Virus record (IMG/VR): IMGVR_UViG_3300030101_001144
Coordinates: 1-26,130 of that record
Source of the DNA: a virus
Reading direction: 5' to 3' (one strand)
Length of the DNA stretch: 26,130 nucleotides
Shown here: positions 23,195 through 26,130 of the stretch, piece after piece
How the letters are laid out: each line of letters begins with the position of its first letter
Numbering within the stretch: position 1 is the first letter of the stretch
The notes under the pieces: generated by a model
Database searches by the model: none
What the model was told of the DNA's origin: nothing
What the model saw: only the letters and a program-made list of their open reading frames with translations
Made by a program: the position numbers and the translations under genes

Positions 23195-24864
23195 TAAAAT
23201 CCTTCCTCACCAACGTTATCAAACTCTATGTCTTCATTAGTAAGTTCAGATAGTCTGCCGGTTTCAATGTCATAGATAACTCTAGCTGCCATACCAACAT
23301 CACCTGTATATCTTGATTTAAGAATTCGTAATTTTGTAGTTCTTGATTCATCAAAATCATCTGACTGTTGATTACGTTCTAATGCAATAACACAATCTGA
23401 TAACTGACCAATACTATTAGACCCACGTAAATGAGATAGGCTTACCTCAATACCATTCTCGTGTCCTTTGTTACCATCTACTCTACGTAAATGAGATACT
23501 AGAATAATACCTGCTCCTGTTTCCTCTACTAAACTTCTAAGTCTAGTCATAATAGAATCAATAGCTCGTCTCTCATCGCCTTCATGTACAGCACTAACTA
23601 ACATATGTAAGTGATCTACAACCACCCATTTACAGTCACAGCCAATAATCATAAATCGTAGCTTGGTAAAGATATCATCAATGTCATTGGTTCCAAAGTG
23701 TGAATGAACCCATACTCTGTTTTTATTCTCACCATCATACAAGATATCAAACATCTTATCGAGTTCTTCTCTAGAAAACTTTTCACGTTCTTGGTCAATA
23801 TATAATCTAGCATTAGCTTCAATAGATAAGATCCCATCAATGGTTCTTCTCCAGTCTTCTTCTAGTGCAATGATACCTACATTGTCTGTAGTTTGTTTGA
23901 CCAACCAATGTTCTAACTCTCTGGTGACACTAGACTTACCTAGTCCTGTTCCACCGGTAAGAGTTACCAGTTCTCCTTGTCTCAAACCATATAGCTTTTT
24001 GTTTAGTCCTTCCCAAGGATAAGGTATACTTTGTTTCTTCTCACGATTATGAAACTTGTCACGTTGCTCAGTAACATTAATAACACCAGAGGGTGTATAA
24101 ACTTTACTAGCCCACCAAGCTTCAACAAAGTCCTTATGTCGGTTAGACTTAAGCATATCGTTAGGGTCTTTAAACCCATTGGGAAGTGTGAGTATCCTAG
24201 CCTTTCCGGGCTTGAAAAGTCTTGCAACTTTAACTGCTGCATCCTTTCCTGCTTTATCATTATCAAAAGCAACGATCACGTTTTCAAAGTCGTCAAAGAA
24301 CTCCAAGCTTTCTTTGATGTCTCTTACTGCACCTTGTGCACCACGCTTGATGGATACCACAGCCCACTTACTACCAAGTAGTTCGTAAGCTGCCATAGCA
24401 TCACACTCCCCTTCGGTTATGGTGACATACTTACCACCCTTAAACAACTGCTGACCAAATAGTCCAGTCTCATTATAACTACCTTGTACAAAGAAATCTT
24501 TTGTTACAGAGTTTCTACACTTAGTAGCTGATAATTCATGTCCATTATAATATGGATAGAAATGTTTAATAACCTGACCCTTTAGGTCTTGAACAGCTTT
24601 GACCCCAAACTTCTGTGCGGTTGCTTGAGATATTTTTCTGTCAGTCAATGCAATGAAGTTACCCTCAGATACATTGTCCGGTTGTTTAGTTTCTATTGGT
24701 TGTGATTGTGTCATAGTTTTTCCTTTACATGCTTGTTCATAGTTAGGCATAAATTCTCCACAACTGAAACACTTTGCGGAGCCATCTTCATTGACTCCTA
24801 CAGCATCACTGCTAGTGCAAAGTGGACAGGGTTGTTTCAACTTATGCCAAGTTGTATCATTCAT
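23194..24864 (-). CDS. Primase-helicase, T7 gp4-like
   Basis: I use the ATG at 24864, which has GAGGAGG seven bases upstream; a TTG five codons earlier is open but unneeded. The 556-aa protein has a zinc-binding domain (Cys13, Cys16, Cys32, Cys35), a TOPRIM primase core (ITEGECDAM with Glu151 and Glu153; VAFDNDKAG with Asp201 and Asp203), and a RecA-type hexameric helicase: Walker A TGGTGLGKSS (Lys310), Walker B KWVVVDHLHML (Asp417), H-motif SHLRR (His458) and the Arg480 loop LSHLRGSNSIGQ. All catalytic residues of both activities are present. It ends in an acidic tail with terminal Phe (EFDNVGEEGF), like T7 gp4, whose tail docks on the polymerase. It unwinds the fork and lays primers for the adjacent polymerase. 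Confidence 0.95.
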   Translation of the reverse strand: MNDTTWHKLKQPCPLCTSSDAVGVNEDGSAKCFSCGEFMPNYEQACKGKTMTQSQPIETKQPDNVSEGNFIALTDRKISQATAQKFGVKAVQDLKGQVIKHFYPYYNGHELSATKCRNSVTKDFFVQGSYNETGLFGQQLFKGGKYVTITEGECDAMAAYELLGSKWAVVSIKRGAQGAVRDIKESLEFFDDFENVIVAFDNDKAGKDAAVKVARLFKPGKARILTLPNGFKDPNDMLKSNRHKDFVEAWWASKVYTPSGVINVTEQRDKFHNREKKQSIPYPWEGLNKKLYGLRQGELVTLTGGTGLGKSSVTRELEHWLVKQTTDNVGIIALEEDWRRTIDGILSIEANARLYIDQEREKFSREELDKMFDILYDGENKNRVWVHSHFGTNDIDDIFTKLRFMIIGCDCKWVVVDHLHMLVSAVHEGDERRAIDSIMTRLRSLVEETGAGIILVSHLRRVDGNKGHENGIEVSLSHLRGSNSIGQLSDCVIALERNQQSDDFDESRTTKLRILKSRYTGDVGMAARVIYDIETGRLSELTNEDIEFDNVGEEGF

Positions 24865-24881
24865 GTTAGCCCTCCTCAAGA

Positions 24882-25178
24882 CTATGTTTCTTTTGTTACT
24901 TTAGATTCATCCTCGATAGTTTCTGGGTCGTCTGCGACAAACTGACCCTTATCATTTCTAGCACGTTCTGTTTCAACAACAGCTTCGTCTCTGTCTTTAA
25001 GTAACTCTTCTAAGTTTGCTCGATGTGTGCGACTTGCAAAGTCTAAAGCTTCTATGATAACTTGTAAGTTACCAACTTTCTGTACAATAACAGTAGCATC
25101 TTGCTTTATTTGCTCGTCACTAATGTTGTTGACATCAAAAGAAGTATTACCATCATCATTATTTATAGTAATAATCAT
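24882..25178 (-). CDS. Hypothetical acidic helical protein between SSB and primase-helicase, 98 aa
   Basis: A 98-aa protein starting directly after the SSB stop (TAA then ATG). Residues 1-20 are polar and probably extended. Residues about 20-75 are a helix (LQVIIEALDFASRTHRANLE), and the end is acidic and disordered, with ETERARNDKGQFVADDP. There is no Cys, membrane segment or enzyme motif. The stop is 17 bases before the primase-helicase ATG, and the spacer contains that gene's AGGAGG site. Tight placement inside the replication operon suggests an accessory replication factor. Nothing more can be said. Confidence 0.65.
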   Translation of the reverse strand: MIITINNDDGNTSFDVNNISDEQIKQDATVIVQKVGNLQVIIEALDFASRTHRANLEELLKDRDEAVVETERARNDKGQFVADDPETIEDESKVTKET

Positions 25179-25592
25179 TTAAAATTCCTCGTTGTCTGTA
25201 TCACCTTCAACATATTCTACTAAGTTTTCAACCTTTACTGCCATGAGTTCAGCAAACTGACCATAGTCATTCTTGTAAGGTTTAATCTTAACAACAACTT
25301 CTGAACCATTACCTACGCTAACATCTAGATCATTACCATCTGTGTCAACAAGTTTAGGTGCAGCATTTGCAGTACCATCATTCCTTGTAGCTCTTTTGCT
25401 AAAAGTAAATGCAGGTTCATCATATTTAGGCTGACCTGATCTGTCTCTAACTTGATTAAGACCTATGCCTTCAAGTTTAGTAGCAGTATCTGCATCTGTA
25501 AGAACAGTTAGCCCATACTTGTGAGGTTGAAACCTCGTGTTTGGCGATGTGATATTAGCCCACATTGCCTTACCAGTTACATACTCATACAT
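25179..25592 (-). CDS. Single-stranded DNA-binding protein, T7 gp2.5-like
   Basis: A 137-aa protein with the OB-fold layout of phage gp2.5-like SSBs: it opens YVTGKAMWANITSPNTRF, has a charged middle with FTFSKRATRNDG and a strand VVVKIKPYKNDYGQFAELMA, and ends in a short acidic tail finished by Phe (EGDTDNEEF). In T7 the acidic C-terminal Phe tail of gp2.5 is essential and contacts the polymerase; the same kind of tail occurs on the primase-helicase here. The call rests on fold pattern, tail and position next to helicase and polymerase, since sequence conservation in this family is weak. The start at 25592 has GGAGG seven bases upstream. It would coat ssDNA at the fork and in recombination. 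Confidence 0.85.
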   Translation of the reverse strand: MYEYVTGKAMWANITSPNTRFQPHKYGLTVLTDADTATKLEGIGLNQVRDRSGQPKYDEPAFTFSKRATRNDGTANAAPKLVDTDGNDLDVSVGNGSEVVVKIKPYKNDYGQFAELMAVKVENLVEYVEGDTDNEEF

Positions 25593-25706
25593 ATTTTTCC
25601 TCCATTGGTTTGTATTAAATGTCCGGTTTTATTGGCACAAGACCGGAAACTTGTAGATATTATAAGTTAAAAAGGAGGGCGAAACTTCTTATAATATACC
25701 TTCGTA
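25593..25706 (-). promoter_or_regulatory. Intergenic leader before SSB with palindrome and stem-loop
   Basis: This is the longest gene-free stretch in the leftward arm. It holds a perfect 10-bp inverted repeat (25657-25666 with 25688-25697) whose arms carry TATAAT on each strand, facing away from each other. The leftward one has no good -35. The rightward one has TTAAAA 17 bases upstream. Nearer the SSB gene, 25622-25630 pairs with 25639-25647 (TCCGGT with ACCGGA plus three weaker pairs) around an 8-base loop. The stem lacks a U-run on either strand, so it does not look like a terminator. A regulatory or mRNA-stability role for SSB is possible. Confidence 0.5.
25657..25697. repeat. 10-bp perfect inverted repeat with divergent -10-like boxes
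   Basis: ATATTATAAG at 25657-25666 and CTTATAATAT at 25688-25697 are exact reverse complements separated by 21 bases. Shape and spacing fit an operator or paired promoter element, but in such AT-rich DNA chance is not excluded. Confidence 0.55.
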
Positions 25707-25907
25707 TTAATCCCTAATCGCAGTGAGTATCTCTTCCCAGAATGTTAATGATGTATCGTCAAGACGAACAATAAATGTATCGTCTAACTTATCAACAACA
25801 TGCCCTACATCTGGATAGTGTTCCGTCATATACAATCCAAACTTTCTATACTCTTCACGAGTAAGTAGTTCTGTATTGTACTGATCTCTTTCTGCTGAGT
25901 AGTTCAT
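25707..25907 (-). CDS. Small early protein, 66 aa, hypothetical
   Basis: A 66-aa acidic protein with N-terminal half MNYSAERDQYNTELLTREEY and a C-terminal half FIVRLDDTSLTFWEEILTAI that may form strand and helix. There is no Cys or membrane segment. It is the first complete gene after a strong-looking promoter and so should be made early. The ATG at 25907 lacks a Shine-Dalgarno and lies only about eight bases from the predicted transcript start, so it might be read as a nearly leaderless message. Small acidic first-expressed phage proteins often inhibit host enzymes, but that is only a general association; I recognise no family. Confidence 0.6.
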   Translation of the reverse strand: MNYSAERDQYNTELLTREEYRKFGLYMTEHYPDVGHVVDKLDDTFIVRLDDTSLTFWEEILTAIRD

Positions 25908-25921
25908 CTTAATAAGCTTGT

Positions 25922-25950
25922 ATTATAACACAGATTGATATAAAAAGCAA
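25922..25950 (-). promoter_or_regulatory. Sigma-70-type promoter with extended -10, leftward
   Basis: Read leftward, TATAAT is at 25927-25922, preceded by TGT to give an extended -10 (TGnTATAAT). Seventeen bases upstream is TTGCTT (25950-25945), sharing TTG with the consensus -35. It lies between the stop of the partial upstream gene and the 66-aa early gene. A start about 25915 would leave a leader of only about eight bases. It is probably read by host RNA polymerase to drive the 66-aa gene and the replication genes behind it. Confidence 0.7.
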
Positions 25951-25953
25951 CCC

Positions 25954-26130
25954 TTAAATGTTAATTGTGAAAGGTAATGTGCAACCTGTGATTGTAGTAG
26001 GATTATCAAACTCTAAATCCATTACATAATTAAAGGTAGCTTGTTTAACTTTGTTAGGTATCTTGCCATCATATTTAACATCGGTGACATTGCCTTGAAA
26101 TAAATCATAGATTACAGTAAACTTTAAAGT
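25954..26130 (-). CDS. Hypothetical protein, 3' end only (5' partial at window edge)
   Basis: The leftward frame is open from the window edge to TAA at 25954-25956, giving the last 58 residues of a protein whose start lies outside. The visible part (TLKFTVIYDLFQGNVTDVKY, then YVMDLEFDNPTTITGCTLPF) is beta-rich, and no motif is recognisable. The small separation from the promoter that follows suggests it belongs to an upstream early transcript. No function can be given. Confidence 0.5.
   Translation of the reverse strand, partial: TLKFTVIYDLFQGNVTDVKYDGKIPNKVKQATFNYVMDLEFDNPTTITGCTLPFTINI

Noticed and set aside
25692-25710. TAATACGA on the leftward strand resembling the start of a T7 RNA polymerase promoter
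   Set aside because: Only the first eight bases match, the core CACTATAGGG is absent, no phage RNA polymerase is seen in the window and no repeated copies occur at gene starts.

Overview
This window looks like part of the genome of a lytic tailed phage with a T7-like replication module, probably a short-tailed virus of an AT-rich marine alphaproteobacterium. The evidence is the very AT-rich sequence, dense genes joined by TAATG or ATGA overlaps, a T7-type DNA polymerase, primase-helicase and SSB, a class Ia ribonucleotide reductase, and virion proteins of types I associate with marine phage genomes. The host assignment is inference. No terminase, portal, capsid, RNA polymerase or integrase lies in the window, so it is a partial genome.

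The window splits into two convergent arms whose last stop codons abut at 16087|16088 with no base between them. The rightward arm (1-16087) carries late genes. It opens inside a tail protein, followed by a small tail-associated protein, a short membrane-anchored coiled coil, and a block of large proteins (1392-11022) that I read as virion or DNA-ejection proteins. The last of these, 1421 aa, ends in a lysozyme-like domain. Next come two holin-like membrane proteins and two consecutive secreted proteins: one with a long Asn/Thr tract, the other a nidogen-like (NIDO) protein with a Glu/Phe/Tyr-rich middle. The arm ends with a small membrane protein, a complete IscU-type Fe-S scaffold, and another membrane-anchored coiled coil.

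The leftward arm (16088-26130) carries early and middle genes. In transcription order they are: the 3' end of an unknown gene, a promoter with a near-consensus extended -10, a 66-aa early protein, a palindromic spacer, SSB, a small unknown, primase-helicase, DNA polymerase I, two PD-(D/E)XK nucleases, an unknown, a DUF3310 protein, NrdA, three small genes (two under 60 aa), NrdB and a small terminal gene. SSB and primase-helicase both end in an acidic tail closed by Phe, as in T7, which suggests that polymerase docking is conserved. NrdA, NrdB and the DUF3310 protein would supply dNTPs.

The points most worth following up are the phage-encoded IscU with every ligand and the chaperone-docking motif intact, the secreted Asn/Thr-rich and NIDO pair, the cluster of small genes between nrdA and nrdB with a repeated 28-bp junction, and the Cas4/AddB-like nuclease with a rearranged cysteine set. 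I saw no tRNA, CRISPR array, insertion sequence or convincing intrinsic terminator. The only gene-free stretches are shorter than 120 bases.
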